Positions 17,104 through 26,225 are shown, counted from the first letter of the stretch. The stretch is 49,186 nt of DNA from Bacillus renqingensis (GCF_016464375.1 NZ_JADDIU010000035.1:1-49186), one strand, 5' to 3'. Numbers and translations: made by a program. Notes: generated from the sequence alone by a model not told the origin.

Positions 17104-17643
17104 TTATTGTGCTTCAATCAAGCCGTAACGGCCGTCCTTACGTCTATATACTACGTTTGTACGGTTTGTATCAGCATTTGTAAACACGTAAAAGTTATGA
17201 CCCAGCATGTTCATTTGTAAAATGGCTTCTTCACTGTCCATCGGCTTAAGGTCGAAGCGCTTCGTACGAACTAACTCTAGTTCATCATCGTCTTGAGCTT
17301 CGGAATTAGAATTTGTAAATTGGAAAGGAACATTCCCTTTCTCACGGAACTTACGGTTTACTTTTGTTTTGTGCTTACGGATTTGACGTTCTAATTTATC
17401 ACAAATTAAATCGATTGCCGCATACATATCACTATTTGTTTCCTCTGCACGCAAAACTAAATTTTGCAGTGGGATGGTTACCTCTACTTTTGACGTTTTA
17501 TCTGCATTGAATCTAAGATTCGCATTTACTTTAGCATCGGGGGCTTCAGTAAAATAACGTTCTAATTTAGAGATCTTCTTTTCTACATACTCTCTGATTG
17601 CTGGAGTTACCTCAATGTTTTCACCACGTACGTTATAGTTCAT
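17104..17643 (-). CDS. hpf: Long-form ribosome hibernation promoting factor
   Basis: 179 aa, the length of long HPF (B. subtilis YvyD). The N-terminal HPF/RaiA domain (about 1-100) binds the 30S decoding region. The C-terminal domain (about 125-179, DLKPMDSEEAILQMNMLGHNFYVF) dimerises 30S subunits to form inactive 100S ribosomes. AAAGGAGGAG stands before ATG 17643. Upstream, AGGAGAA, 12 nt, then ATAGAAA resembles a sigma-H promoter, as known for B. subtilis yvyD. Confidence 0.97.
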   Translation of the reverse strand: MNYNVRGENIEVTPAIREYVEKKISKLERYFTEAPDAKVNANLRFNADKTSKVEVTIPLQNLVLRAEETNSDMYAAIDLICDKLERQIRKHKTKVNRKFREKGNVPFQFTNSNSEAQDDDELELVRTKRFDLKPMDSEEAILQMNMLGHNFYVFTNADTNRTNVVYRRKDGRYGLIEAQ

Positions 17644-17669
17644 CTGTGGACTCCTCCTTTTTATTAAGG

Positions 17670-17697
17670 CTATGTATTTACATTTCTATTTTATCCT
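17670..17697 (-). promoter_or_regulatory. Possible sigma-H-like promoter for hpf
   Basis: On the minus strand GCAGGAGAA, a 12-nt spacer and ATAGAAA match the sigma-H pattern RnAGGAwww / RnnGAAT with about two mismatches. An alternative sigma-A reading (TTGATT ... TAAAAT at 19 nt) overlaps it. Coordinates are approximate. Confidence 0.35.
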
Positions 17698-17905
17698 ATG
17701 TTTCTCCTGCTAAATCAACAGAAATTGTTTGTCGATTTATTGACAAAAACAATGGGTAAATAGTGACAATGCTTTTTGACTATAGAAGGTGGCTTTTACT
17801 AGAATGAATAGTTTCTCACTTTTATTCTAATCTTCGGTAAGACAACTTTCCAGTAAAATGCTCATGGCATAAGTTAAATTGATTGAAAACAAAGGAGGAC
17901 CCCAA

Positions 17906-18400
17906 ATGACTCAGGAAGAAAGAAAATTGCTAGCATGGCATGAAACGATGGAGCTGCATGAATTGGTTGCTTTCCAATCGATCGGGTTAATGAAATTAAA
18001 AATGTCGATTAATAAGGTAACGGATCATGAGCTGAAGGAACTTTATCGAAAATGTATTCGCGACCTTGAAGCCAATATTCATGACTTGCTTAAATTTTAT
18101 CCTCAGGCCCAGGGTTATCAGTCACGTGACGACGATGAACGCCAAGAGCTAGGCTTTTTTGCCGCTGATCTGCTCATCCTTTCAAAGACGTTAATACGCA
18201 ACCTTGCCACAGCGATTACAGAAACAGCGACACCGGCTTTAAGGCAAACCCTTACCCGGCAGCTAACAGGAGCCATTCATGCCCATGAAAGAGTATTTAA
18301 TTATATGCACAAGCACAACCACTACCCGGCATATGATTTAGGCAAGCTGCTTGGTCACGACATCGAAAATGCCAATAAAGCCCTGAGAATGAGGTACTAA
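17906..18400 (+). CDS. CotF-like spore coat family protein
   Basis: 164 aa, mainly helical, with the Coat F family pattern LAWHETMELHELVAFQS near the N-terminus and repeated helices with D/E-N-I-H-D-L-L-K-FYP. ATG 17906 is chosen for the GGAGGA site 6 nt upstream; the frame is open further but without a ribosome site. It has no signal peptide or TM. It stands alone on the plus strand between hpf and comFC, where B. subtilis carries the flagellar fliD-hag-flgKLM block. Assignment is by motif recognition; a coat role is inferred from family. Confidence 0.75.
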   Translation: MTQEERKLLAWHETMELHELVAFQSIGLMKLKMSINKVTDHELKELYRKCIRDLEANIHDLLKFYPQAQGYQSRDDDERQELGFFAADLLILSKTLIRNLATAITETATPALRQTLTRQLTGAIHAHERVFNYMHKHNHYPAYDLGKLLGHDIENANKALRMRY

Positions 18401-18425
18401 AAATGTCTATCGGGCGGTGACGGTC

Positions 18426-18459
18426 AAGGTAGCCTCCTTTTTCGAACTGGCTACCTTTT
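18426..18459 (+). terminator. Intrinsic terminator after the CotF-like gene
   Basis: Stem AAGGTAGCC/GGCTACCTT with a 14-nt loop, then TTTTC on the plus strand. Confidence 0.75.
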
Positions 18460-18578
18460 CGGGCTTCCAGCTGCTCCCCTTTGACCAGCATAGACGGTTT
18501 TTCTCCCGACACCCCATGGAAATTCACCAAAAAATGTGTCCATCCACAGTGGACAAATGGACGAATATGTCTTTTTAT

Positions 18579-18591
18579 GGTGCCTGACACC
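18579..18591. repeat. Short palindromic repeat GGTGCCTGACACC
   Basis: This near-palindromic 13-mer lies just past the comFC stop. Closely similar motifs are scattered through Bacillaceae intergenic DNA. A related variant (GACACC-GGCAGCACC) occurs near 3220. Confidence 0.4.
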
Positions 18592-18595
18592 AAAT

Positions 18596-19312
18596 TCATC
18601 GGGCAAGCGTGAGCGACTGGATGTTTTCGGCCCCGGCTTGTTTTAATAATTTGGCTGCGTGTCTTAGGGTTGAGCCTGTGGTATAGATATCGTCAATAAG
18701 AATGATTCTTTTTCCTTGAATGTCCGCTTCGGGTATAAGTCTGAATACTTGGGGAAGATGGATGCGTTCTGTTCTTGATTTTTTTGATTGTTTCTCTAGG
18801 TGGATGCGGGTGAGGATCTCTGATGAAGGTAAACCAGCTTCGAGCAGCAGCGCGGCTGCCTGATTAAAGCCACGTTCGAAAAGCCTTTCTTCACTTAACG
18901 GGATGGGCACAAATACATCTGCTTCCAACTGTTGGACCACCTCTTTCAAAAAGTGTGCGAACACCTTCGCCAGTGCATAGTCTCCGCGAAATTTAAACTT
19001 TGCCATTACCTCCTTTAAAAAATCATTGTACAGGTAAAGCGAGTAGTTCTTCGTTAAAAACCCTTTCCACTTTCCATCCTCTTCCCAGCGAAAACAATCA
19101 TGACACAAATCGCCATCACGGAATTTTTCATTTAATAATCGAAAGGGGCGGCTGCAAATCCGGCATGTTTCTCCGGCAATCTTCTCCAGCTTCCTTTCAC
19201 ATTTATTGCATATCAGCTGTTCCTTTTCTGCTGAAAAAATCGCCTGCCAGCCAATGTCAGGCAGGATGATTTCGTGACAGATAAGACAGTGGTTTTGTTC
19301 GAATATTTTCAT
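18596..19312 (-). CDS. comFC: ComFC, competence phosphoribosyltransferase-like protein
   Basis: 238 aa. The N-terminal zinc-binding cysteines (CLICHE, CNKCE, CRICS, CHDC) precede a PRTase-fold domain with the PRPP loop IILIDDIYTTGST. ComFC works with the ComFA ATPase in pulling single-stranded DNA into competent cells. It follows comFA by 68 nt, with no room for comFB, which B. subtilis carries between them. AGAAGG precedes ATG 19312. Confidence 0.93.
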   Translation of the reverse strand: MKIFEQNHCLICHEIILPDIGWQAIFSAEKEQLICNKCERKLEKIAGETCRICSRPFRLLNEKFRDGDLCHDCFRWEEDGKWKGFLTKNYSLYLYNDFLKEVMAKFKFRGDYALAKVFAHFLKEVVQQLEADVFVPIPLSEERLFERGFNQAAALLLEAGLPSSEILTRIHLEKQSKKSRTERIHLPQVFRLIPEADIQGKRIILIDDIYTTGSTLRHAAKLLKQAGAENIQSLTLAR

Positions 19313-19380
19313 TTTATGTACCTTCTTCTTTTCCCTGTTTGATTCGCAGATTAAACATCCACCTAATTTTTACAAATGCC

Positions 19381-20871
19381 TTATACATCTATAAGTCCGC
19401 GCTTCACTCCTTCACGGTTCATCGTCATAATCTGCTTCCTCGCCTTCAGCATCGCCTCCGTCTTTCCATAGTGAAAAAAGATTACTACCCCATCAGGATG
19501 GTCCTTGCTCCTCCCTGCCCTGCCGGCAATTTGCACAAGGGCACTTTCAGTAAAAATAGTATCCTCGGCCCCGACTACTGCGACATCAATATTGGGAAAT
19601 GTAACGCCACGCTCAAGAATCGTCGTTGTAAGCAGCAATGGGATTTGCCTGGACCGCATTTTTTGAACCTTTTCTTTTCGGTCGGGGTCCTCAGCATGAA
19701 CTGCCTCGATATTGGATGCGAGATTTCTAAATATCGGAAGTGCTTTTTCCATTAATGGAATATGGGGAAAAAAGATTAACGCTTGTTTACCGTTTTTAAT
19801 CCTTTCCTTAACCCACTGAAGTATGCCTGGCGGGAGCTTGTTTCTTTGCAGCTGCTTTTGCCAGTTACCACACCAGGCGAATTCTGGTACAGGCAGCGGA
19901 TGACGGTGAAACCGTGCAGGAATTGTGGTAAAGGCTCTCTTTCCTGAAAGGCATTCTTTTTGCCATTTTGGGTTTGGTGTTGCCGTTAGATAAACCATCG
20001 CAGACTCCGGTTTCCGCGCCTGATTCGCCGCATGCTGCAACGATTCCTCTACTGTATAAGGAAAGGCATCCACTTCATCCAAGATAATTGCATCAAAAGC
20101 ATGGTAGAAACGAAGCAGCTGGTGGGTGGTGGCAATCGTAAGCGGAGCAAATAGATGGCGATCTTTGCTGCCTCCATACAATGAGGCAATCTCAATTTGC
20201 GGAAATGCGGCTTTAAGCCTTGGAGTCAATTCTAGCACAACATCCGTCCTTGGCGTAGCAATGCAAAGTCTTTTGTTTGCAGCAAGTCCTGCTTCGATTC
20301 CAGCAAACAGCACTTCCGTTTTCCCTGCCCCGCATACCGCCCAAATCAGCCATTCTTTATTTTGCAAAATTGCATCCGCTACCCGCTTGGATGCCTCTAG
20401 CTGCCCTTGTGAAAGCGTTCCTTGCCAGTTCATAATGTCGGTAGGCATCTTGATGTCAGGCACCGGACCATTCCAGCCGATTAGCGGCGTGCATTCACTG
20501 ATACGCCCCATCATGATACAATGACGGCAATAGAGACAGGTCTCGCCGCAGCGAGCACAGGGGTAGGTCGCGAACCACTGGGGGTCTTTATTTCCGCACC
20601 GGGCACAAAACGGCTTTTTTCCGTCATAGTCGATTCCCTTGCGGAATGTTATGTAGCCATTTTCGTAATGGGTTTGAATTTCATCGAGCGGATATGGGAG
20701 ATCATCTAAAAGGAGTTGTTTTCCACTGAGAAGCCGCTGTAATTCCGGGTTAAATTGAAAAAGCGGATTTAACGGCGGCAGGGGGATGGCTGTGATTTGA
20801 GAAATTCTCCGGGAGTCTTCTGAAAAATATTTCTGCAACATAAGACGGCCATTTATAAGTCGAAATCGCAT
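19381..20871 (-). CDS. comFA: ComFA, DNA-uptake ATP-dependent translocase
   Basis: 496 aa. The N-terminal four-cysteine zinc module (CARCG...CARCG, CLYCRHC) is followed by a superfamily 2 helicase core: Walker A AVCGAGKTE, DEAD-type ILDEVDAFPY, motif III LTATP, motif VI QIAGRAGRS. It drives transforming DNA across the membrane with ComEC and ComFC. AAGAAGG precedes ATG 20871. B. subtilis controls comF with ComK; no clear AAAA-N5-TTTT box pair was found upstream here. Confidence 0.95.
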   Translation of the reverse strand: MRFRLINGRLMLQKYFSEDSRRISQITAIPLPPLNPLFQFNPELQRLLSGKQLLLDDLPYPLDEIQTHYENGYITFRKGIDYDGKKPFCARCGNKDPQWFATYPCARCGETCLYCRHCIMMGRISECTPLIGWNGPVPDIKMPTDIMNWQGTLSQGQLEASKRVADAILQNKEWLIWAVCGAGKTEVLFAGIEAGLAANKRLCIATPRTDVVLELTPRLKAAFPQIEIASLYGGSKDRHLFAPLTIATTHQLLRFYHAFDAIILDEVDAFPYTVEESLQHAANQARKPESAMVYLTATPNPKWQKECLSGKRAFTTIPARFHRHPLPVPEFAWCGNWQKQLQRNKLPPGILQWVKERIKNGKQALIFFPHIPLMEKALPIFRNLASNIEAVHAEDPDRKEKVQKMRSRQIPLLLTTTILERGVTFPNIDVAVVGAEDTIFTESALVQIAGRAGRSKDHPDGVVIFFHYGKTEAMLKARKQIMTMNREGVKRGLIDV

Positions 20872-21010
20872 GGCGGCACCTTCTTAAGAGTCTATTTTTG
20901 AAAAAATTCTACAAACTAGGCTAAAGTTCCTCCAAGGTTAATGCATTTTTTGTGACTATTTTGTGATTTTTATATCCAGCGCTCCATCCCCTGTTACAAC
21001 ACTAAAATAA

Positions 21011-21058
21011 AAAAGCGCAAATGTCCTGGCCAGCGGTGTATGGGGCAGGGTCTCCAAC
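21011..21058. repeat. Partial Bacillaceae dispersed intergenic repeat (copy 2)
   Basis: AAAAAGCGCAAATGTCCTGGCCAGC resembles the opening of the copies at 3284 and 30010. It is short and degraded. Confidence 0.35.
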
Positions 21059-21177
21059 TAAAATACAGTCTACTTTCCCTCTATATTGATTTTTTTTCTT
21101 CTGAGGGCAGCTAGGGTCCGGCTTCTTCTCCTCTTAACCCTAAATGCTGATTATCCACCAATCATTTCCTAAACTAT

Positions 21178-21211
21178 CAAAAAAACCATTCCGGCCGAAA
21201 AGCCGGAATGG
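21178..21211 (-). terminator. Intrinsic terminator after degV
   Basis: A perfect 10-bp stem CCATTCCGGC/GCCGGAATGG with a 6-nt loop, then TTTTTTT on the minus strand. Confidence 0.92.
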
Positions 21212-21227
21212 CTGTATAAAAACGATC

Positions 21228-22067
21228 TTATTTCTTCATCCAACCCATGCCCATCGAGCCTTCGCCGAGGTGGGTGCCGATGACAGCACCAAAATAACTA
21301 ATTGAGAATTCAACGTTTGGATATAACGCGGACAGTTCCTTACGCCATTCATTCGCTTCTTCCAGCCGGTTGGCATGAATGATAACGGCCTGGTATTCAC
21401 CGCCCCTTGAGGCGTCTTCGCCTAACAGGTCGGCAATCCGCTTCATTGCCTTCCGCCGTGTGCGAATCTTTTCAAAAGGGACGATGACCTTATTTTCAAA
21501 ATGCAGCAACGGTTTAACCTGCAACAGACTTCCGATGAAGGCTGCAGCTCCAGACAGACGACCGCCACGCTGAAGATGCGATAAATCATCCACCATAAAA
21601 TAAGCACGAGCCGACTTCTTTAGCTCCTCCAAACGAGCGATAATTGCTTCCGGCTTCTCGCCCCTTGAAGCCCATTCAGCTGCTTCCAACGCATAAAAGC
21701 CTTGGACCATACAGCTGATTTCTGAGTCAAATGCAAATACCTCGATGTCCTCAACCATCGTGCCGGCGGTCACTGCGCCTTGAAACGTACCGCTGATGCC
21801 GCTGGAGAGGTGAATGCTGATGACCGCCTCATAGTCCTTGGCTAAATTCTTAAACAGCTCGACAAATTGGCCTATTGGTGGCTGAGATGTAGTAGGCAGC
21901 TCCTTTGTCTTAACCTCTTCATAAAACTGACTCCAAGTAATATCAATTTCTTCCTGATAGACCTCGCTTCCAAAAATCACATTCAACGGGATCATATGTA
22001 TATTCCATTTTTCTCGCATCTCTTTCGGAATGTACGCGGTACTATCGGTGACAACTGCCGTTTTCAT
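21228..22067 (-). CDS. degV: DegV family fatty-acid-binding protein
   Basis: 279 aa. DegV/FakB proteins hold a fatty acid for phosphorylation by FakA. Family marks are the opening TAVVTDSTAYIP, PLNVIFGSEVYQE, TTSQPPIGQF, and SSGISGTFQGA for carboxylate binding. ATG 22067 is chosen because AAGGATGG lies upstream and the DegV fold begins at once; the frame is open to 22100. It follows degU as in B. subtilis. Confidence 0.93.
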   Translation of the reverse strand: MKTAVVTDSTAYIPKEMREKWNIHMIPLNVIFGSEVYQEEIDITWSQFYEEVKTKELPTTSQPPIGQFVELFKNLAKDYEAVISIHLSSGISGTFQGAVTAGTMVEDIEVFAFDSEISCMVQGFYALEAAEWASRGEKPEAIIARLEELKKSARAYFMVDDLSHLQRGGRLSGAAAFIGSLLQVKPLLHFENKVIVPFEKIRTRRKAMKRIADLLGEDASRGGEYQAVIIHANRLEEANEWRKELSALYPNVEFSISYFGAVIGTHLGEGSMGMGWMKK

Positions 22068-22220
22068 ATCGCAACCATCCTTATCCATTTCAACTAGCAA
22101 TCCGTATATTTATTTTATCGGAAAAGGAAACAAATTGCATTATTTAATTTGAGCAAAAAACGGGAGCGGACCTTTCTCAAAGTCAAAAGTTTTATCATTT
22201 CCGATCCTTAAAAATAATCC

Positions 22221-22907
22221 TTAACGGACTTTCACCCAACCATTTTTGATTGCGGAGATGACAGCTTGGGTGCGGTCATTGACGTTCATTTTTTGCAAAA
22301 TATTGCTGACATGATTTTTGACCGTTTTTTCACTGATATAAAGAGCATCACCGATTCCGCGATTGCTTTTTCCATCGGCCAGCAGTTGCAGTACGTCACA
22401 TTCGCGCCGGGTCAATAAATGCAGCGGACGGCGAATTTCTGCAGGGACATAAGGACTGACGCGGGCGGCACTTTCCCCTGCTGCAAGTCTGCGGTATTCT
22501 TTTACTAAATTATGCGTTACCTTTGGATGTAGGTACGAACCGCCATCGGCAACAACACGGACGGCCTCAATCAAGGTATCTGCATCCATTTCCTTTAACA
22601 GATAACCCATCGCACCTGTCTTTAGTGCATGGGTGACATAATTTTCATCATCATGAATCGATAATATAATAATCTTTGTTTTTGGATATTTCTCAATTAG
22701 TTTGCGGGTAGCTTCCACTCCGTTCATTTGCGGCATATTGATGTCCATAATCACGATATCTGGACGATACTCCTCGACAAGCGTCAATACCTCACTGCCA
22801 TCATCACCTTCCGCAACAACCTGAAGCGACTTTTCAAATTCTAGTATTCTTTTTATACCCTCTCTAAACAATTGATGATCATCGATAATAATAATATTTG
22901 TAGCCAT
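22221..22907 (-). CDS. degU: DegU, NarL/FixJ-type response regulator
   Basis: 228 aa. The receiver domain (1-120) has acidic residues D9/D10, phosphoacceptor D55 in [12 protein letters not shown], and K in LLKEMDA. The C-terminal LuxR-type HTH (about 165-225) has [21 protein letters not shown]. It controls secreted enzymes, competence, biofilm and motility with DegS. AGGAGGG precedes ATG 22907. Confidence 0.97.
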   Translation of the reverse strand: MATNIIIIDDHQLFREGIKRILEFEKSLQVVAEGDDGSEVLTLVEEYRPDIVIMDINMPQMNGVEATRKLIEKYPKTKIIILSIHDDENYVTHALKTGAMGYLLKEMDADTLIEAVRVVADGGSYLHPKVTHNLVKEYRRLAAGESAARVSPYVPAEIRRPLHLLTRRECDVLQLLADGKSNRGIGDALYISEKTVKNHVSNILQKMNVNDRTQAVISAIKNGWVKVR

Positions 22908-22979
22908 TTATGCACCCTCCTGTTCCTTATTTTCCCAAAATAACAAACTGTTTTTTAAAACTTAGGCAAAGCTTGTGTC

Positions 22980-24122
22980 CTAGTTAATTAAAGGAACCCG
23001 AATGAATACGGAGGTTCCTTTGCCAATTTTGGAATCAAAAGTAATCTCACCATTCAGCAATTCAACCCGCTCCTTCATCCCAATGATTCCAAATGATTCC
23101 GGCTTCTTCTGATTCAAATCAAAACCGACTCCATTATCTTTAATAGAAACAGAAACAGCGGTATGGCTTATTTCCAGTCTTACTTTTATTTGACGGGCAT
23201 TGGCATGTTTCAAGGCGTTTTGTACGGATTCCTGAATCATTCGGAAAAGGGCCACTTCATACTTTGGCGGCAACCTAAGTTCTAATCCTATATTTTCAAA
23301 TTGAATTTGTGAATGATTATGATATTCTTCGATGGTTCGTAAATATTTTCGGAGGGTCGGGACAAGGCCTAGATCATCGAGTGCCATTGGACGCAGGTCA
23401 TAAATAATCCGCCGGACTTCATAAAGCGCTGAACGCACCATTTTTTTAAAACTATTAATCTCCGAAAAAGCTGCGTCAGCCCCATTCTCGCGGTAGACAC
23501 GTTCAATTAAATCCGAGCGGACAATCACATTAGCAAGCATTTGCGCAGGTCCGTCATGGATTTCACGGGATAGACGTTTTCGCTCCTCTTCCTGGGCCTC
23601 GATAATTTTTAAGCCGAAATCTTGTTTGGCTTTTGCATGTTCATACGCTTCACCGAAATATTTTAAATCACTCTGCAAATAATTCATCACAACTGAGAAT
23701 TGTGAGAGAAGCTGTTCGGCTCGGTCTATCGTTTCATTTACACTAAGAAGCCTCTGTTCAAGGTCATTACTTTTTTCCAGCAGCTGCTTTTTGAACTGCC
23801 AGTTAATCGAAAGATCCATCTGAAGCTGATGTGCCCTTTCATATGCTTCGCGGATTTCATTTTCAGTGAAATTTTTAAAGTTTTTGCTAACCTCTGACAG
23901 GCTATCCCTTGCTTGATCAACCTGTACCTGCAACTGTTGTTCCTCTTCTACAAGTTGGGTCATGGTCTCCTTGATTTCTGCTAACTCGTTCGTCAAACTT
24001 TTGTAATCTTTCCGACATTGCTCACTAATCCGAAAAATATCACTCTTACTGCCTGTTACAGTTTCAATCATTTCCTCGCGAATCTCGTCAATTGACTTTA
24101 CCTTTGTTCGTTCTAATTTCAT
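22980..24122 (-). CDS. degS: DegS, sensor histidine kinase
   Basis: 380 aa cytoplasmic kinase without TMs. A long coiled-coil sensor region (about 20-170) precedes the HisKA_3 box LSREIHDGPAQM and the ATPase domain with ALKHAN and DNGVGFD. ATG 24122 is chosen: GGGGG lies 8-9 nt upstream, and the phosphorylated His becomes residue 189, as in B. subtilis DegS. Earlier in-frame ATGs (24128, 24137, 24179) lack a spaced ribosome site. It is the first gene of degS-degU. Confidence 0.96.
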   Translation of the reverse strand: MKLERTKVKSIDEIREEMIETVTGSKSDIFRISEQCRKDYKSLTNELAEIKETMTQLVEEEQQLQVQVDQARDSLSEVSKNFKNFTENEIREAYERAHQLQMDLSINWQFKKQLLEKSNDLEQRLLSVNETIDRAEQLLSQFSVVMNYLQSDLKYFGEAYEHAKAKQDFGLKIIEAQEEERKRLSREIHDGPAQMLANVIVRSDLIERVYRENGADAAFSEINSFKKMVRSALYEVRRIIYDLRPMALDDLGLVPTLRKYLRTIEEYHNHSQIQFENIGLELRLPPKYEVALFRMIQESVQNALKHANARQIKVRLEISHTAVSVSIKDNGVGFDLNQKKPESFGIIGMKERVELLNGEITFDSKIGKGTSVFIRVPLIN

Positions 24123-24250
24123 TCCCATATCCCCCATGGGTGTATTTTCCCTATTTATGTAGATAGTACTAATAAACATGCTCAGCCAAATCGGATTTAA
24201 AGACCCTTAAAGTCCAAAAAACATTGTATAATATACTAAGTTCTTTCGTT

Positions 24251-24259
24251 ATTATAACA
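24251..24259 (-). promoter_or_regulatory. Extended -10 promoter for degS-degU
   Basis: TGTTATAAT on the minus strand about 130 nt before degS; no clear -35. Confidence 0.4.
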
Positions 24260-24324
24260 TTCGAACTTTACACCTATATTAAAGGTATATTTCATTATTT
24301 TTTTTTAAAAGAAAGGAAATGGAG

Positions 24325-24957
24325 ATGCTACTTCGTTACTATACAGTTAAAGACTACGGCGTTCATGAAATTATCATCCAAAAATCCCGCTTTATTGCTC
24401 AAATCAAGCGGGCCGAAACAGAGCTGGAAGCACAAGCGTTTATCCAGGAGATAAAGAAAAAGCATTGGAATGCGACACATAATTGCTCTGCCTATCTGAT
24501 TGGCGAGCATGATCAGATTCAAAAGGCGAATGATGATGGTGAACCAAGCGGCACTGCCGGTGTCCCGATATTGGAAGTGTTGAAAAAAAGAAAGCTTAAG
24601 GATACCGTGGTTGTGGTTACACGTTATTTCGGCGGGATCAAATTAGGTGCCGGCGGTCTGATTCGTGCTTATGGTAAAGCAACCTCCGAAGGCCTTGACG
24701 CAGTTGGCATCGTCGAGAGAAAACGCACGCAGATTATTCATGTGCAAATTGATTACACCTGGCTTGGGAAAATTGAAAAAGAGCTTCGCGCATCTGAACA
24801 CAAAATCAAAGAAATCCATTATTTAGATATCGTCGAAATCGAAACATTTGTTGATGAGAGCTTAGTCAAGAGCTTCATGGACTGGATGATAGAATTAACA
24901 AACGGGCAATGTGCACTAAAGCAAGGTGAAACGGTTTATATAGAGGAAATTCTTTAG
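24325..24957 (+). CDS. yvyE: YigZ/IMPACT family protein
   Basis: 210 aa. The N-terminal IMPACT/UPF0029 domain has KSRFIAQI, HWNATHNCSAY, NDDGEPSGTAG and TRYFGGIKLGAGGLIRAY. A C-terminal ferredoxin-like DUF1949 domain follows (about 140-205). Function is uncertain; eukaryotic IMPACT affects translational control. ATG 24325 is chosen over ATG 24319 because AAAGGA is 7 nt upstream of the former and only 1 nt from the latter. It diverges from degS, as in B. subtilis. Confidence 0.93.
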   Translation: MLLRYYTVKDYGVHEIIIQKSRFIAQIKRAETELEAQAFIQEIKKKHWNATHNCSAYLIGEHDQIQKANDDGEPSGTAGVPILEVLKKRKLKDTVVVVTRYFGGIKLGAGGLIRAYGKATSEGLDAVGIVERKRTQIIHVQIDYTWLGKIEKELRASEHKIKEIHYLDIVEIETFVDESLVKSFMDWMIELTNGQCALKQGETVYIEEIL

Positions 24958-25097
24958 CTAAAAACGGGGTATCATTCAACGGGATGATAGAGGTACTCCC
25001 ATGAGGGTGACCCTTTAGAAAAGATAGAATTGAAAACCTTTTAAAAAATCATTTTACCAATCTAGCAAATTAGTTTAAAATAAAGTTTGACTTATCA

Positions 25098-25115
25098 TTT
25101 AGACAGATTTAGACA
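25098..25115. promoter_or_regulatory. Tandem direct repeat upstream of the LCP gene
   Basis: Two copies of TTTAGACA start exactly 10 bp apart, one helical turn, 26 nt before the LCP start and just inside a weak TTGACT promoter. Such spacing suits a response-regulator site, but it matches no consensus confidently. Confidence 0.3.
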
Positions 25116-25140
25116 TTTTTCTATTTTGAGGAGGAAATTT

Positions 25141-26139
25141 ATGTCTGCTAATAGACAATCTTATAAAAACAGTCAAAAGGTGAAAAAAAGGAAGAAAAAA
25201 CGAATATGGGTTTGGATTGTTGCACCGATAGTAGTGTTGGTTTTGGGAGCAGGAGTCTATGCCGGTACGTTGTATAAAAAGGCTGAATCGGTGATGAATA
25301 AATCCTATAAACCAATCGAACGCGACTCTGCCCGGGTTAAACCGCTGACAATTGATAAAACCTCGATTCTTTTTATCGGTGTCGACGGCAGTGAAAAACG
25401 AAAAAAGGACGGAGCTGCGCGCTCAGACGCCTTAATGCTGGCAACTTTTAATAAAGCTGAGAAATCGGTCAAGCTGCTCAGCATTCCACGTGATTCCTAC
25501 GTCCACATTCCGGAGAAAGATATTTATACAAAAATCAACCATGCACACGCCTATGGCGGTGTAAAGCTGACACTAGAAACAGTAGAAGAACTACTTGATA
25601 TCCCTGTTGATTATTATGTAAAAATGAATTTCAACGCATTTATAGATGTAGTCAATGCACTTGGCGGTATAACGGTAGATGTTCCATATACGTTCTCTGA
25701 ACAAGACTCGAAGGACCGACCCAAAGCGATTACACTCGAAAAGGGTGTACAGGAATTAGATGGTGAACAAGCCCTTGCCCTTGCCCGGACAAGGAAAAAG
25801 GACAGCGATATCCAAAGAGGCGAAAGACAGCAGCAAATCCTAAAGGCAATTATGACCAAAGCAGTCTCGGTCAAGTCACTTGGGAATTACACAGATGTGA
25901 TGGAAGCGGTTGGGAAAAATATGACAACCGATTTAGCATTTGACCAAATGAAATCTTTCCTAGGCTATCTGCAGGCGGGAAATAACTTAAATATTGAAAC
26001 GCTAAGTCTTGCCGGGAAAGATTCTTACATCAACGGAGTTTACTATTACCAATTGGATAAAACTAAATTAGAAGAGACCAAGAAAATTTTACATGATCAA
26101 CTGCACATCTTGGACGATACAGCTGAGGATACAAATTAA
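25141..26139 (+). CDS. tagV: LytR-CpsA-Psr (LCP) wall teichoic acid ligase
   Basis: 332 aa. A basic cytoplasmic tail and one TM (about 22-42) are followed by an extracellular LCP domain (about 85-300) with RSDALMLATFN, KLLSIPRDSYV, KINHAHAYGG and LARTRKKDSDIQRGERQQQI. LCP enzymes transfer undecaprenyl-linked teichoic acid to peptidoglycan. ATG 25141 follows GAGGAGG; the longer frame from 25087 lacks one. Neighbours yvyE and tagO match the B. subtilis tagV (yvhJ) locus, hence the symbol, which rests on synteny. Confidence 0.9.
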   Translation: MSANRQSYKNSQKVKKRKKKRIWVWIVAPIVVLVLGAGVYAGTLYKKAESVMNKSYKPIERDSARVKPLTIDKTSILFIGVDGSEKRKKDGAARSDALMLATFNKAEKSVKLLSIPRDSYVHIPEKDIYTKINHAHAYGGVKLTLETVEELLDIPVDYYVKMNFNAFIDVVNALGGITVDVPYTFSEQDSKDRPKAITLEKGVQELDGEQALALARTRKKDSDIQRGERQQQILKAIMTKAVSVKSLGNYTDVMEAVGKNMTTDLAFDQMKSFLGYLQAGNNLNIETLSLAGKDSYINGVYYYQLDKTKLEETKKILHDQLHILDDTAEDTN

Positions 26140-26163
26140 CCCGGAGATTTCTCCGGGTTTTTG
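26138..26163 (+). terminator. Intrinsic terminator after the LCP gene
   Basis: AACCCGGAG/CTCCGGGTT stem with a 4-nt loop, then TTTTTGTTG. Confidence 0.9.
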
Positions 26164-26190
26164 TTGTGTGGACAATATACAGCAAACATA

Positions 26191-26225
26191 TAAAAAGGAA
26201 GCAAGAGAACCATCTCATGCTTCCT
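26191..26225 (-). terminator. Intrinsic terminator at the tagO stop
   Basis: A 12-bp stem with one mismatch (26196-26207 with 26214-26225) begins at the tagO stop codon and is followed by TTTTTA on the minus strand. Confidence 0.75.

Larger units (their letters stand above)
20872..21227. other. Intergenic region between degV and comFA
   Basis: This 356-nt gap holds the degV terminator, a partial dispersed repeat near 21011-21058, and the presumed comFA promoter zone (a TAGAAT -10 near 20907 is the best candidate, with a poor -35). No gene is supported. Confidence 0.4.

Noticed and set aside
20872..21180. ComK box upstream of comFA
   Set aside because: A-runs and T-runs occur, but no AAAA-N5-TTTT pair at proper spacing could be found.
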